Of a stretch of 64,000 nucleotides of DNA, positions 50,291-60,013 are shown one piece after another; the first letter of the stretch is position 1, and every line of letters starts with the position of its first letter. The notes below the pieces were generated by a model. It made no database searches. It was not told where the DNA came from and was given only the letters and a program-made list of their open reading frames with translations. A program made the translations under genes and the position numbers. This DNA is from VAZQ01 sp040510815 (lineage in GTDB: Bacteria; Pseudomonadota; Alphaproteobacteria; Rhizobiales; Xanthobacteraceae): contig JBEVIH010000031.1 in NCBI GenBank assembly GCA_040510815.1, positions 1 through 64,000 on the forward strand, in the 5' to 3' direction.

Positions 50291-52627
50291 CTATCTGAGC
50301 GGCTGGCGCTTGATGCCGCTGTCGGTGTCGGGGTTCGCCTTGTATGGCTCCACCTGGTCGAACAGCGAGCAGTTCTGCTCTCTGCGCTTGAACGTGAATG
50401 CGACACAGGCATCTTCCGCCGCGCAGCGCGCATTGCATTCCTCCAGCGTTGTCTGCTGGGCGATCAGGTACCCGAAGCCGGAAAACGCCTGGTCGCGATA
50501 GCCTTCGATGATCTTTGGGACGCTGGCGCTGCTCGGCAGCGGCGTTCCCTTCTTCAGCCCGAACACATATTGAGGATCGAGCCGCGTCTCCTTCGCCGAG
50601 CTCTTCAGGAAACATGTTTGCCGCCAATTGTCGTAGGTATAGCCACGACAGCGGGGCTCGGCCCCGCAGGCCTCCTGGCACTCGAACGAATATTTTTTCT
50701 GCGACTGCCCCAGGTCGTCGCCCACCAGATAGTAATTCGAGCGCAAGTCCTCATCGCCCTGCGGGCCCTGCCTGTCGAAGCTCGAGAGAGCGAACCATCG
50801 CGGCCGGTAATAGAGAAGATTGATCGGCCGCGACTTGATTTCGCGCCCATCCGCCAACTGGATCACGACGCTGAGGTCGTGCGAGGACGACTTCGCGGCC
50901 TCGACCGGCAGGACCAAGCGAGCGGTTTGACCCGCGGCGACCGTGGTCTGGTAGGAGATCGCGATGCGATAGTCCTTGGCGTCGAGCCGCAGCTGTTGCG
51001 TCTTCCGGGTGATGATCTCGCGCTGCCCGCCTTCGCCCTGCTCCACTTCCTGCTTGAGCGCACCGACCATCAATTTGATGTTGAATGGCGATGAGGCCTG
51101 TTTCGCTGCCCCCGACGCGTCCTCCCAGACGTATTCGAGGTCGCCGGAGACGCCGACCATGATGCGATTCTCATCCAGGGACAGGAGCGGACCCAGGGAG
51201 CCGAAAGCGCCCGTCGCCACGACTTCGCGCAGGCAGGCCGCCCGCTGCTTGCTTCGGCACGGAAAGCCCTCGCTGCTGTTGCGCTTGAGCACGCTCAGGT
51301 TGACGCCGGCGGCCTCCAGGTCGCTCTCGAAGTTGACCTTCACGCTGCGCTCAATCGCGCCGACCGTGTTGGTCCGTCGCGGCGCGGCGCCTGCGGGCGA
51401 CCTCGGATTGACGAACTTCAATTGCAGCTTGGCGTCCTTGGCGGCCGACCAGCCGAAGTTCTCGACGAAATAGTAGGGCCGATAGTGTCCCTCATCGAAA
51501 CTGGATTCCCCGAAAGCGCTGTCCTGCGACATCTGAATGGCGGGTTGCAGGTCGGTTACGCTGGAATCGACCTGCAGGTAGACGCCCGCGATCTGAGCTG
51601 GCCGCGGCGATCGGTTCTGCACCTCGATCATGAAATTGAGCGGGACGAACTGTCCCCTGACCAGGGAAAGCACGCCGTAATTGTCGTAATTCTTGCCCTC
51701 CTCCTCTCTTTGCGTGAGCTGGATCTCGCCGCGCCCCTTCCACATGCTCATCAGGCGCCGGTTATCCGGCCGGATCAGCAGCCCGTTGGCTGCATTAGAG
51801 ACGGCGTACCAGAGATCGCCCTTCTGCAGGTCGGAGCCGGCTTCGTTGCGTGACGAGACCGGCAGCCGCTTGTCCAGCGTGATCGCGATGCGGATATCGT
51901 CGGAGCCGCCGGGCACGCGGGTGCCCGGGGCTTGCGCCAGACGGATGAGACGCGAGCTTTCGCTTTCCTTGCCGGCGCTCCACAGCGACGTGTACTTGTA
52001 GCCGCTCGGCAATGTCGTCGTTCCGCGCCCGTGCCGCCGGCCGTCGACGAACGGGCCCTCGTAGATCTCGCCGGTCACGTCGATCAGGCGGCCGGGCCCA
52101 TTGGCCTTGCCCGAGCGGAACTGACCCACGTATTCGTCACCGCTCGGCAGCGTCAGCGTGCCGTGGCCGTCCATGCGGCCGGCCTTCCACTCGCCGTCGT
52201 AATAGAGACCGGAGCGGGCGAGGTAGATGCCCCGTCCCTCGATCCGCCCCTCGCGCACGGTGCCGCGATACTCGGCGAACACCGACGACGGGTCATAGGC
52301 GGGCTTGCCCTTGATGCGCCAGATAAGGTGCCCGCTGCCGTTGATCCGGCCCGGTCTCTCGTCGGAGGGCCGATCCGGCGTCCAGATGAAATCCAGATCG
52401 CGCGAGGGCTCGGCGTCCCAGACCGTGTACATGCGCCGCGACAGCGTGCGCGTCGCTGGATCGAACACCTGCTGGATCTTGGTGCGCCACGCGCCCGGCT
52501 CGACCGACGCGGCGCCTGCGAGCTCGGGATCGCCGATGCCGTCATTTTGTTCTGCCGCGAGCGCGGCGGTCATCGTGGTCGCGAGCGCAAGGAGGCAAAC
52601 CGAAGTCAGCCTGCTGAAGTCGTTCAT
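50291..52627 (-). CDS. Secreted protein with MORN repeats and two C-terminal PAN/Apple-like domains
   Basis: 778 residues. Signal peptide MNDFSRLTSVCLLALATTMT to ALAAEQ; MORN-type repeats about 120-205 (YYDGEWKAGRMDGHGTLTL, YVGQFRSGKANGPGRLI, YEGPFVDGRRHGRGT); a large unrecognised middle part with few motifs; two Cys-rich modules at the end (YSFECQEACGAEPRCRGYTY... and TLEECNARCAAEDACVAFTF...) with PAN spacing. GGGGAG lies seven bases before ATG 52627. It follows the TIR-STAND gene by 70 bases on the same strand, so an operon is likely. It probably acts in the periplasm or at the surface. Confidence 0.78.
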   Translation of the reverse strand: MNDFSRLTSVCLLALATTMTAALAAEQNDGIGDPELAGAASVEPGAWRTKIQQVFDPATRTLSRRMYTVWDAEPSRDLDFIWTPDRPSDERPGRINGSGHLIWRIKGKPAYDPSSVFAEYRGTVREGRIEGRGIYLARSGLYYDGEWKAGRMDGHGTLTLPSGDEYVGQFRSGKANGPGRLIDVTGEIYEGPFVDGRRHGRGTTTLPSGYKYTSLWSAGKESESSRLIRLAQAPGTRVPGGSDDIRIAITLDKRLPVSSRNEAGSDLQKGDLWYAVSNAANGLLIRPDNRRLMSMWKGRGEIQLTQREEEGKNYDNYGVLSLVRGQFVPLNFMIEVQNRSPRPAQIAGVYLQVDSSVTDLQPAIQMSQDSAFGESSFDEGHYRPYYFVENFGWSAAKDAKLQLKFVNPRSPAGAAPRRTNTVGAIERSVKVNFESDLEAAGVNLSVLKRNSSEGFPCRSKQRAACLREVVATGAFGSLGPLLSLDENRIMVGVSGDLEYVWEDASGAAKQASSPFNIKLMVGALKQEVEQGEGGQREIITRKTQQLRLDAKDYRIAISYQTTVAAGQTARLVLPVEAAKSSSHDLSVVIQLADGREIKSRPINLLYYRPRWFALSSFDRQGPQGDEDLRSNYYLVGDDLGQSQKKYSFECQEACGAEPRCRGYTYDNWRQTCFLKSSAKETRLDPQYVFGLKKGTPLPSSASVPKIIEGYRDQAFSGFGYLIAQQTTLEECNARCAAEDACVAFTFKRREQNCSLFDQVEPYKANPDTDSGIKRQPLR

Positions 52628-52697
52628 TGCCAGCTCCCCTGCGGTCGCACGCCGGGTGGCGCAACCCATCTCTTCGCTCGGAATGCAATTTCTAGCG

Positions 52698-55600
52698 TCA
52701 ATTCTGGGACGCAATGGATACCGGCGCAAGAGCCTCGATCCGCCGCTGCCATTTGGCCGGATCGAGACCGATCACGTTGATCGCCGACTCTGTTGTCGCC
52801 AATGCGATGGCATCGTTTCCGATCCACGCCAGCCAGGTCGCGGCCCGCTCGCGATCCTTTGCATCGGCCACCGCGGAGCGCCGCGGGAGCGCGCCGAACA
52901 CCGCGTAACGCTCGGCGCCATCCTCGCGCAGGCTCCAGACATAGACACGGTTCTCGGAACCGAGCGCGGCGAGCTTGCTCCCGTCGGGGCTGAAAACGAC
53001 CGCGCGAGGTCCGTCCGTGGTCATGTCCATGGGGAGCGCCCGCCAGGTGCGTTTGCGCGCGATGTCGTAGACGCGGACATAGCTGTCGCCGCCCGAGGTG
53101 GCGAGCCACCGGCCGTCCCGGCTCACCGCCAGGCTGCCGGCCGCGACCGGATCGCGCTTTTCCGCAAGCGTATAATCCATCGACCCCATCGGTTTGCGGG
53201 TGGCGAGGTCCCAGATGCGGATTTCGCCGTCGGAATCCGTGTAGCTCACGAACAGCGTCTGGCCGGAAGGGTCCACGGCCAGGCCCCATGGCGCTTGATC
53301 GGATCCGATCGGCTCGAGGTAGTGCTGGGCCCGCGTGCCGAATGCCGCGACCTCGATCAGGACCACGCGCTTGTCGCTGTGCAGCGGCATCGCGATCGAC
53401 CTGTCGTGCTGCGCGAACACGATTCGGGTGTCCTGATCGGTGTCGATGTCGATCTCCTGGGCCGGTTGCGCAGCGTTCGGCGGGATGAGCGTGATGCCGC
53501 GGCTGTCATGCGCGGCGGCGAGCAGGCCGGATTGCGCCCAGGCGAGCGCGGCCACTTCCGACTCGTTCGAGGACCTGATCGTCCGCGACAGCGAGCCCGC
53601 CGCCGCATCCCAGATGCGAATGCTGCCGTCCTTGGCGCCGGCCGCCAGCCAACGGCCGTCCAGCGACGTCGCGACCTTGGTGAGCTGCGCGGAGGTCTCC
53701 GCGTAGAGGACAAAGCCGGCGTCGGCGTCCTGGGCCACGCTCCAGACCCGCAAGGTGCCGTCGGCAGCAGCGGAGACGACTTGGTCGCCGTCGGGGGACC
53801 AGGCAAGATGGGTGACGCCGTTGGTGTGCCCCTCGAAGCGCCGGACCGGCGTAAAGCTCGCCGCCCCCTTTGCATCGACCGCGCCCGACCACAGGCAGAC
53901 GGGTCCGCCCTCGCAAGCGAACGCCAAGTCGAGTCCCTGCGAGCTCCAGGCCAAGGTCGTTATCGGGGCGCCGGCGAGCGAGGGCTTGGCGATCACCGGT
54001 CGGGCCGGATCGCCGGCATCGACGATGACGATGTCGCCGTTGGCGTTGCCGGCGGCGAGCCAGTCGGCCGCCGCTGCCCATCCGAGCGCCAGCAATGTGC
54101 CGCCGACCTTGATCGACTCGCCGAGGCGGAGCCCGGCGCGGTCATGGATCGAGACCAAACCATTCGCATCCGCGACCGCGATGCGGGTCTCGTCCGGGCT
54201 GATGGCGACGGCCCTCCCCCGCGCGTCCGCCAGCGGGCGCTCCCGGCACTGCGGCGCCGTCTGCCGGGCAGCGGGAATCGCGCATTCCAAGATGGTGACG
54301 TCGCCGTCGATCGACGCCGTCGCGATCAGCGTTCCACGCGCGCCGATCGCGACCGCGTGTGCGCCCGCTTGCAGCGACTTGGCCGCCGATGCCGGCGTCC
54401 ACGCCTGCCCCGCCGTGGCGCCGCGCTCGGTGAGCACGACCGCGCCGTTGTCCAGGACCGCTACGACGCGGTCGGAGCCGAGGCCGCGCATGGCGCGCAC
54501 GGTCGCCCGGTTGCCGTCCTGGGCGCGGGTCAGCCGCGGCATCGGCCAGTCGGCTCCGGCGCGGCCGCGGCCGGCTTGGCTCAGGTCGAGCGTCCGCAAC
54601 GCACCACCGACCTTGGCCGGTGCAAAGACGACGGCGTCGCGCGAGCCCCAGGCGATCGCTTCGGCGCCATTGGCGGCGATATCGAAGGTCGCCCGCAGAT
54701 GCGGCGAAACCTCGAACACCGCGGCGGCGAGCGCGGAGCGGCTCGCCTCGCTCGGCAGCTCCTTGAACGCCCGCGCCGCATGGTCGATCGCCGACGCCAC
54801 CTGGCCGTCGTTCAAGTCGGAGCGCGAGCGGACGAGCCAGAGCGAAGCTTGCGCCTCCTTGCGAGCCTGCTCCGCCGTTTGCCAGAACTTGGTGGCGACG
54901 CCGCCGAGCGCGGCGGCGATGGCGCCGAGCACGGCGAAAATCGCAGCCGCCGCGATGGCGCGCCGCTGCCAGCGCCGTGCGGTCTCGGCGCGCTCGGTCG
55001 CGCGCTCGGTTTCGGCCTTGGCGCGGGCGAGCTCCGCCTGGCGCAGCCGCTCCCGCTCGGCGGCGCGCTCGGCTTCCAACCGCTGCGCCTCGTCGGCGGA
55101 GGCTTTGATGTAGGCGGCTTCGTCGGCCGAGAAGCGCGCCGGGTGTGCGGCGAGCCAGGCCTTGGCGCGCTCGAGCAGGATGCCGCTCAACAGCCCCTTG
55201 ACCTGTTCACCGCCGCCGAGCCGCGCGTAATCCTCGCGCGCCTTCTCGATCCGCGACCTGCCGATGAGAAACTCCCGCTCCTCCTCCAGCCAGCCGGCGA
55301 GCAGCTGCCAGACCCGGAAGATCGCCTCGTGGGCGACCTCGACGTGGGTGGTACCATCGTCGTCGGGCGCAATGACCAGAAGGCGGGCGTCGGCGAGGCA
55401 GCGCAGCAGCCGTTGCGCGGGCGGCGGCAGCGCATCGAGCTCCGCCTCGTCGCGCACGAAGCCGCCTTCGTCATTGACCTTCACCAGCGCGGGCACGAAG
55501 GCCTCGCGCAGCGCGGCAAGCTCCTCGGCGGAGGGATTGGCGACGTCGAGCGTGGCCTTGGCGGCATCGCGCACCACGACCTCCAAGGGCGAGAGCGGGC

Positions 55601-56831
55601 CGTCGCGCAGCGCCTCGTAATGGATCGCCATCAGCACGCCGCCCGAGGCATAGCGGTCGTGCAGCTGACGCAAGGTGAACGCGACCAGCGGCAGCACGTC
55701 GAGCGTCTTGGCGTCGCGCGCAATCGCCGTCACCAAGGCATCTTCGGCACGCAGCCCGGCGACCCGCGCGGGACCTTGCACAATCAGGCCCAGCCGTTCG
55801 ATCGGCATCGGGTTCAACAGGAAATGTTCGAAGCGGGCCGTAAGCCCTTCCGCGGTCTGAAGGTCGGGCAGATGATCGGCCCGCAAGGTCAGCACCGCGA
55901 GCGCGGGGTGATCGGCGGCGAGCAGCGCCGACAACTGCTTGAAGAACGCAGCGCGCGTTTCCGCGGTTGCGCGCGTGAACAGCTCTTCGGCCTGGTCAAT
56001 CGGGATGATCACCGTGGCCTGCGCCGCGCGGGCGGCTTGCCTGACCGCGTCGATCAGATCCAAGGCCGCCGGCGGGGTAACGGCCTCGTCGAAGCGCTGC
56101 CGTGACAGGCCGCTGTCGATCGCCTTAAATGCGTTGAACAGCTCCCGCAGCGGATCGACGCCGGGCCGGAACGCCGGCAAGACCAGGAAATTCTCCTTGT
56201 CGCGGGCGATGCGCGGAAGAACGCCGGCCTTGAGCAGCGAGGACTTGCCGGAGCCGGACCCGCCGACGACGGCGAAGATCTTGGCGCCGCCCTGCACGCG
56301 CCTGGCATTGAAGCGTTCGATGGCGCGGCGGACCTCGTCGTCGCGGCCGAAGAAGATCGCCGCGTCGGCCGCCTCGAACGACATCAGGCCCGGATAGGGC
56401 GCGCGGCCCTTCTGCCAGTCGAACCCGCCTTGCGCATCGAGCGCCACCTCGCGCAGCCGGCGCGCCAGCCGCTCGAGGCCGCCCTCGCGGTTGCTGGTGA
56501 GATCGAGGTGCTGGATGTCGTTGGAGACGAATTGCTCGCCGGCCGGGCTTTCGACGATGGCGAAGATAGCCTTGCCCAGGGCCCGCGCCTGGGCGAATTC
56601 GGCAAAGCACCACTTGGAGGCGAACCAATGCTTGGTGAGGATCAGAATGACGGCCTGCGAGCGCTCGAGCTCGCTGTAGAGCCGCCGCTCCCAATCGTCG
56701 CCCGGCGAGATGCCGGCTTGGTCGTCGAAATCGAGAAAAGACTTGTCGAAGCCGATCCCGTCCAACCATGCCTTCATGCGCTGGGCGGGCTCCCCATCGA
56801 CGCTGGCATGGGAAATGAAGATGCGCGCCAC
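52698..56831 (-). CDS. TIR - STAND ATPase - WD40 repeat protein
   Basis: 1377 residues. TIR domain 1-135 (MARIFISHASVDGEPAQRMK) with the catalytic-type Glu E78 in SKWCFAEFAQA. STAND/NACHT-like ATPase about 150-540: Walker A VVGGSGSGKSSLL (188-200), Walker B TVIIPIDQAEELF, winged-helix THVEVAHEAIFRVW. Coiled coil about 590-625, one membrane helix (IAAAAIFAVLGAIAAALGGV), then a C-terminal WD40-type beta-propeller of about 12-14 repeats (e.g. GHTNGVTHLAWSPDGDQVVS, DGRWLATSGGDSYVRVYD). This is the bacterial signal-transducing NTPase layout; TIR domains with this Glu can cleave NAD. A defence or stress-signalling role is inferred. Confidence 0.88.
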   Translation of the reverse strand: MARIFISHASVDGEPAQRMKAWLDGIGFDKSFLDFDDQAGISPGDDWERRLYSELERSQAVILILTKHWFASKWCFAEFAQARALGKAIFAIVESPAGEQFVSNDIQHLDLTSNREGGLERLARRLREVALDAQGGFDWQKGRAPYPGLMSFEAADAAIFFGRDDEVRRAIERFNARRVQGGAKIFAVVGGSGSGKSSLLKAGVLPRIARDKENFLVLPAFRPGVDPLRELFNAFKAIDSGLSRQRFDEAVTPPAALDLIDAVRQAARAAQATVIIPIDQAEELFTRATAETRAAFFKQLSALLAADHPALAVLTLRADHLPDLQTAEGLTARFEHFLLNPMPIERLGLIVQGPARVAGLRAEDALVTAIARDAKTLDVLPLVAFTLRQLHDRYASGGVLMAIHYEALRDGPLSPLEVVVRDAAKATLDVANPSAEELAALREAFVPALVKVNDEGGFVRDEAELDALPPPAQRLLRCLADARLLVIAPDDDGTTHVEVAHEAIFRVWQLLAGWLEEEREFLIGRSRIEKAREDYARLGGGEQVKGLLSGILLERAKAWLAAHPARFSADEAAYIKASADEAQRLEAERAAERERLRQAELARAKAETERATERAETARRWQRRAIAAAAIFAVLGAIAAALGGVATKFWQTAEQARKEAQASLWLVRSRSDLNDGQVASAIDHAARAFKELPSEASRSALAAAVFEVSPHLRATFDIAANGAEAIAWGSRDAVVFAPAKVGGALRTLDLSQAGRGRAGADWPMPRLTRAQDGNRATVRAMRGLGSDRVVAVLDNGAVVLTERGATAGQAWTPASAAKSLQAGAHAVAIGARGTLIATASIDGDVTILECAIPAARQTAPQCRERPLADARGRAVAISPDETRIAVADANGLVSIHDRAGLRLGESIKVGGTLLALGWAAAADWLAAGNANGDIVIVDAGDPARPVIAKPSLAGAPITTLAWSSQGLDLAFACEGGPVCLWSGAVDAKGAASFTPVRRFEGHTNGVTHLAWSPDGDQVVSAAADGTLRVWSVAQDADAGFVLYAETSAQLTKVATSLDGRWLAAGAKDGSIRIWDAAAGSLSRTIRSSNESEVAALAWAQSGLLAAAHDSRGITLIPPNAAQPAQEIDIDTDQDTRIVFAQHDRSIAMPLHSDKRVVLIEVAAFGTRAQHYLEPIGSDQAPWGLAVDPSGQTLFVSYTDSDGEIRIWDLATRKPMGSMDYTLAEKRDPVAAGSLAVSRDGRWLATSGGDSYVRVYDIARKRTWRALPMDMTTDGPRAVVFSPDGSKLAALGSENRVYVWSLREDGAERYAVFGALPRRSAVADAKDRERAATWLAWIGNDAIALATTESAINVIGLDPAKWQRRIEALAPVSIASQN

Positions 56832-57032
56832 GCTGCGCTCCGTGGGCCTCTCGTCGGCGGAATTTCAGAGCATTGTACCGTAGCCGTGCAAAAACGGCCA
56901 ACCGCGCCTGCTTCGAACCGGCTGTCGCGGCGCAGGTGCATGCGGCCGCCTTTCCGGCGCGGCGCTTGCCATGGCCGCACTGCAAATGATTAACCTTCGG
57001 CGGCCTGCCAGGTGCCCGGGGAAGGAACGCCG

Positions 57033-58676
57033 ATGACCAAGCCGCTACGAGGCGCCGATATCGTGGCTCGGTCGCTCGCCCGCCTCGGCTGCAAGCACGT
57101 GTTTACCCTGTCGGGCAATCACATCATGTCGATCTTCGATGCCGCGCTCGAGGCGAAGCTCGATCTCGTGCATGTGCGCCACGAGGCGGCCGCGGTCCAC
57201 ATGGCCGATGCCTGGGGACGCCTCACCGGCGACGCCGGGATCGCCCTGGTCACCGGAGGGCCCGGCCACGCCAACGCGGTCGGCGCGCTGTTCACCGCGC
57301 TCGGCGCCGAATCGCCGATGGTGCTGCTGTCGGGGCATGCCGCCACATGGGAGCTCGGGCGCGGCGGCTTCCAGGAAATCCGCCAGGCCGACATGGCGGC
57401 TCCCGTCACCAAGGCGTCGTGGATGGCGACGGCGGCGGCGACCCTGGGCCACGAGCTCGACAAGGCGATCCGGATCGCAAACTCCGGGCGGCCCGGCCCG
57501 GTGCATTTAAGCTTGCCATCGGACCTGCTCGAGGAGCGGGTCGAAAGCAACGCGATCGTCTGGCCGGATACGCGGAGGATCGCCGCGCCGGCGCCGGCGC
57601 TCGCAGCGCCGGTTGCCGATGCCGTGCTCGCGGCCATCGCCGATGCCGAACGGCCGCTCATCCTTGCAGGCCCTCACCTATCGAGCCCCGGCGGGCGCGC
57701 CCTCATCGACAGGCTGGAGATTGCGGTCAAGGCGCCGGTCGTGATCATGGAGAGCCCGCGCGGCATCGCCGATGCCACGCTCGGGGCGTTCCCGGACCTG
57801 GTGCGGCGCGCCGATCTGATCGTGCTCATCGGCAAGGCGCTGGACTTCACGACCCGATGGGCATCGCCTCCAGCCTTCGATCCCGGCGTGCGGCTGATCG
57901 CGATCGATCCCGAGGCGGCGCTGGTGGAGCGCGCCGCCAACGAGGCGGGTGACCGGCTGCTCCTGGGCGCCATCGCCGACGTCCGCAGCGCCGCCGAGAC
58001 GCTCATCGCCCGCGCCGCGATGGTCAAGACGCGCGACGGCGATTGGCTCAGCGAGGCCCGTGCCGCGCTCGACTATCGGCCCGACACGTGGGCCACGGTC
58101 GCTGCCAAGACCGCGGGCCGGTTGCACCCGGCCGAAGTCTTCCGCGCCTTGCGTCCTTATATCGCACGACATGCAGACACGGTTCTCATTTGCGACGGCG
58201 GCGAGTTTGCCCAGTGGGGCCAGAGCATGCTGCCCGTGCGCCGCCGCCTGGTGAACGGCGTCGCCGGCGCCATCGGCGGCTCGCTGTCGTTTGCGCTCTC
58301 GGCCCGGCTCATCGAGCCCAAGGCGCCGGTCTTTGCCGTGCTTGGAGACGGCACCATCGGCTTCCACCTTGCCGAATTCGAAACCGCCGTGCGACGGCGG
58401 CTGCCCTTCGTCGCCGTGCTCGGCAACGACGCCTGCTGGAACGCCGAGAGCCAAATTCAGCTCAGGGAGTACGGCCGCGAGCGCATGCATGGCTGCGAGC
58501 TGCTGCCGGCCCGCTACGACCAGGTGGTCACAGCGCTCGGCGGCCACGGCGAATTCGTCGACAATGCCGCCGACCTGCCGGGCGCGATCGAGCGCTCGCT
58601 GGCCAGTGGAAAGCCTGCCTGCATCAACGTCATGGTGGAGAGCATCGCCGCGCCGGTGGTCCGCCGGCCCGGCTGA
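57033..58676 (+). CDS. Thiamine-diphosphate-dependent enzyme (acetolactate synthase-like)
   Basis: 547 residues in the three-domain order of the acetohydroxyacid synthase / oxalyl-CoA decarboxylase group. The cofactor-activating Glu is E51 in VRHEAAAVHMADAWGR; the ThDP/Mg motif is LGDGTIGFHLAEFETAVRR ending ...VLGNDACWNAE. SGNHIMSIFDAA replaces the usual PGG(x)xxPxxDA loop. Real acetolactate synthases need a regulatory ilvH subunit, absent here, so a decarboxylase, lyase or carboligase of unknown substrate is more likely. GAAGGA lies six bases before ATG 57033. A hairpin follows the stop. Confidence 0.85.
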   Translation: MTKPLRGADIVARSLARLGCKHVFTLSGNHIMSIFDAALEAKLDLVHVRHEAAAVHMADAWGRLTGDAGIALVTGGPGHANAVGALFTALGAESPMVLLSGHAATWELGRGGFQEIRQADMAAPVTKASWMATAAATLGHELDKAIRIANSGRPGPVHLSLPSDLLEERVESNAIVWPDTRRIAAPAPALAAPVADAVLAAIADAERPLILAGPHLSSPGGRALIDRLEIAVKAPVVIMESPRGIADATLGAFPDLVRRADLIVLIGKALDFTTRWASPPAFDPGVRLIAIDPEAALVERAANEAGDRLLLGAIADVRSAAETLIARAAMVKTRDGDWLSEARAALDYRPDTWATVAAKTAGRLHPAEVFRALRPYIARHADTVLICDGGEFAQWGQSMLPVRRRLVNGVAGAIGGSLSFALSARLIEPKAPVFAVLGDGTIGFHLAEFETAVRRRLPFVAVLGNDACWNAESQIQLREYGRERMHGCELLPARYDQVVTALGGHGEFVDNAADLPGAIERSLASGKPACINVMVESIAAPVVRRPG

Positions 58677-58691
58677 CGCGCGTTCGGAGGG

Positions 58692-58724
58692 CGCCGGGGA
58701 CGGCGCTGGGCTCTGTCCCCGGCG
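58692..58724 (+). terminator. Terminator-like hairpin after the ThDP enzyme gene
   Basis: CGCCGGGGAC (58692-58701) pairs with GTCCCCGGCG (58715-58724) in a perfect 10-bp stem with 13-base loop, 15 bases past the stop codon, between convergent genes. No T-run. Confidence 0.6.
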
Positions 58725-58775
58725 TGCGTTCCAGCCGGATGCGTGACAATGCCGGAGGAACGCCCCTTACCCCGG

Positions 58776-59582
58776 TCAGGCGCGAGCGATCGGAATGGCG
58801 ACGAACTTCGTCGCCTCGTCCGACTTCAACCGCATCAGCACCGCGCGCTTGCCATTCATTTGGGCGTCCCTGATGGCATTGCGCACGTCGACCGGGGTAA
58901 CGACCTTTTTCCCGCCAACATCCAGGATGATGTCGCCAGCCTTGAAGCCGTGTCCGGAGGCAAGACCGTTGGGATCGATGTCGATCACGACGACGCCTTC
59001 GGAGCCGCTGCCCGCGACATGTTCAGCGGAAGCCAGTATCAAGCCGAGCTTTGGCACGTCGGTGCCGCTTGTGCCGGGCTGCGGTGTCGCGACGGGGCGG
59101 ACCGCGTGCTGCTTCGGCATGTCGCTGAGCGTCAGCGAGACGCTCTTCTCGGCGCCCTCGCGCCAAATCGTGACGTTCACCGCGGCGCCGGGGGCCATGC
59201 TGGAAATCTGCATGGCGAGGTCGCGGGCATCCTTGACCGGATTATCGTTGAGGGCGGTGATGACATCGCCGGACAGGATGCCGGCTTTGGCGGCGGGGCT
59301 ATCGGCCATCGGTTCGGCAACCAACGCGCCTTTGCTGTCCTTCATGCCGAGGCTTTCAGCGATGGCGGAGGTGACCGGCTGAATCTGGACACCAATCCAG
59401 CCGCGGCCAAGGCTTGACGCGCCCTCCGCGGCATTTGCTGCGGGGAAGGTGGGAAGTACCGATTGGCGGAAGCCATCCGGCCCGAATAAAAGCGCGGCGA
59501 TCGCGAGATTGGCGGCAGCGGCAAGAAGGATAAGGCGCCGCACGGAAGCGCCGTGTCCCGGTTTGCATTGCAGGGTCATCAT
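58776..59582 (-). CDS. Periplasmic double-PDZ protein (DegP-like without protease domain)
   Basis: 268 residues. A membrane anchor near the N-terminus (LILLAAAANLAIAALLF) is followed by two PDZ domains: one from GRGWIGVQIQPVT with ADSPAAKAGILSGDVITALN, a second with GVVVIDIDPNGLASGHGFKAGDIILDVGGKKV. The trypsin-like protease domain that precedes tandem PDZs in DegP/HtrA is missing completely. It may act as an adaptor or substrate-binding scaffold. ATG 59582 is used; it is 11 bases from GGAG. Confidence 0.82.
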   Translation of the reverse strand: MMTLQCKPGHGASVRRLILLAAAANLAIAALLFGPDGFRQSVLPTFPAANAAEGASSLGRGWIGVQIQPVTSAIAESLGMKDSKGALVAEPMADSPAAKAGILSGDVITALNDNPVKDARDLAMQISSMAPGAAVNVTIWREGAEKSVSLTLSDMPKQHAVRPVATPQPGTSGTDVPKLGLILASAEHVAGSGSEGVVVIDIDPNGLASGHGFKAGDIILDVGGKKVVTPVDVRNAIRDAQMNGKRAVLMRLKSDEATKFVAIPIARA

Positions 59583-60013
59583 GATGCTTGCATCTCCGTT
59601 CGATTGATGGCGCCGGCGGCGCCGTGTTGGCCGGCTAAATGGGGGCGACGGCATTACTTCGAGGTGGCCGTGGAATTAATATTTGGCAATCAATCGCGGC
59701 TTGAACGTGCCGCGTTGCCTGCAATCCAAGGACAGCAAGAAATTGACCCGGCCTGCCGCCGCCAAATTCGTCATTTTTTTCTTCATGCCGCACGCCAAAG
59801 AGATGGCGGAATGCCGCACCCCAAAGAGATGGCGGAGGGACCAGAGACTTTTCGCGTATCAGGTGTCGGAGCACCCACATGCAGCTTGTGGCTGGCTGCG
59901 TGCGTGACAAAACTCTGTCTTGCAAGGCCAGAAAACGTAGATATTCGCCCCGGTCCGAGACTCATCTGGGGAATCCCGGGATACAATGACGGACCAACGC
60001 GGAGGAGCCTAAG
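59583..60013. other. Intergenic region with a short tandem repeat
   Basis: 431 bases between divergent genes. Frames crossing it show no domain, no ribosome site and erratic codon use, so it is judged non-coding. It holds a two-copy 26-bp tandem repeat (59785-59836) and, at its right end, GGAGGA for the Bug gene. Confidence 0.55.
59785..59836. repeat. Two-copy 26-bp tandem repeat
   Basis: Copies 59785-59810 and 59811-59836 begin ATGCCGCACGCCAAAGAG and ATGCCGCACCCCAAAGAG and continue ATGGCGGA; they differ at one base. Strictly head to tail, so a recent slippage duplication. Confidence 0.85.

Noticed and set aside
52305..56105. A 1266-codon open frame opposite the TIR-STAND-WD40 gene
   Set aside because: No motif, low hydrophobic pattern, and the minus strand gives complete TIR, Walker and WD40 motifs.
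57033..58676. Bona fide acetolactate synthase ilvB
   Set aside because: No ilvH or ilvC neighbour and an altered N-terminal loop; kept as an uncharacterised ThDP enzyme.
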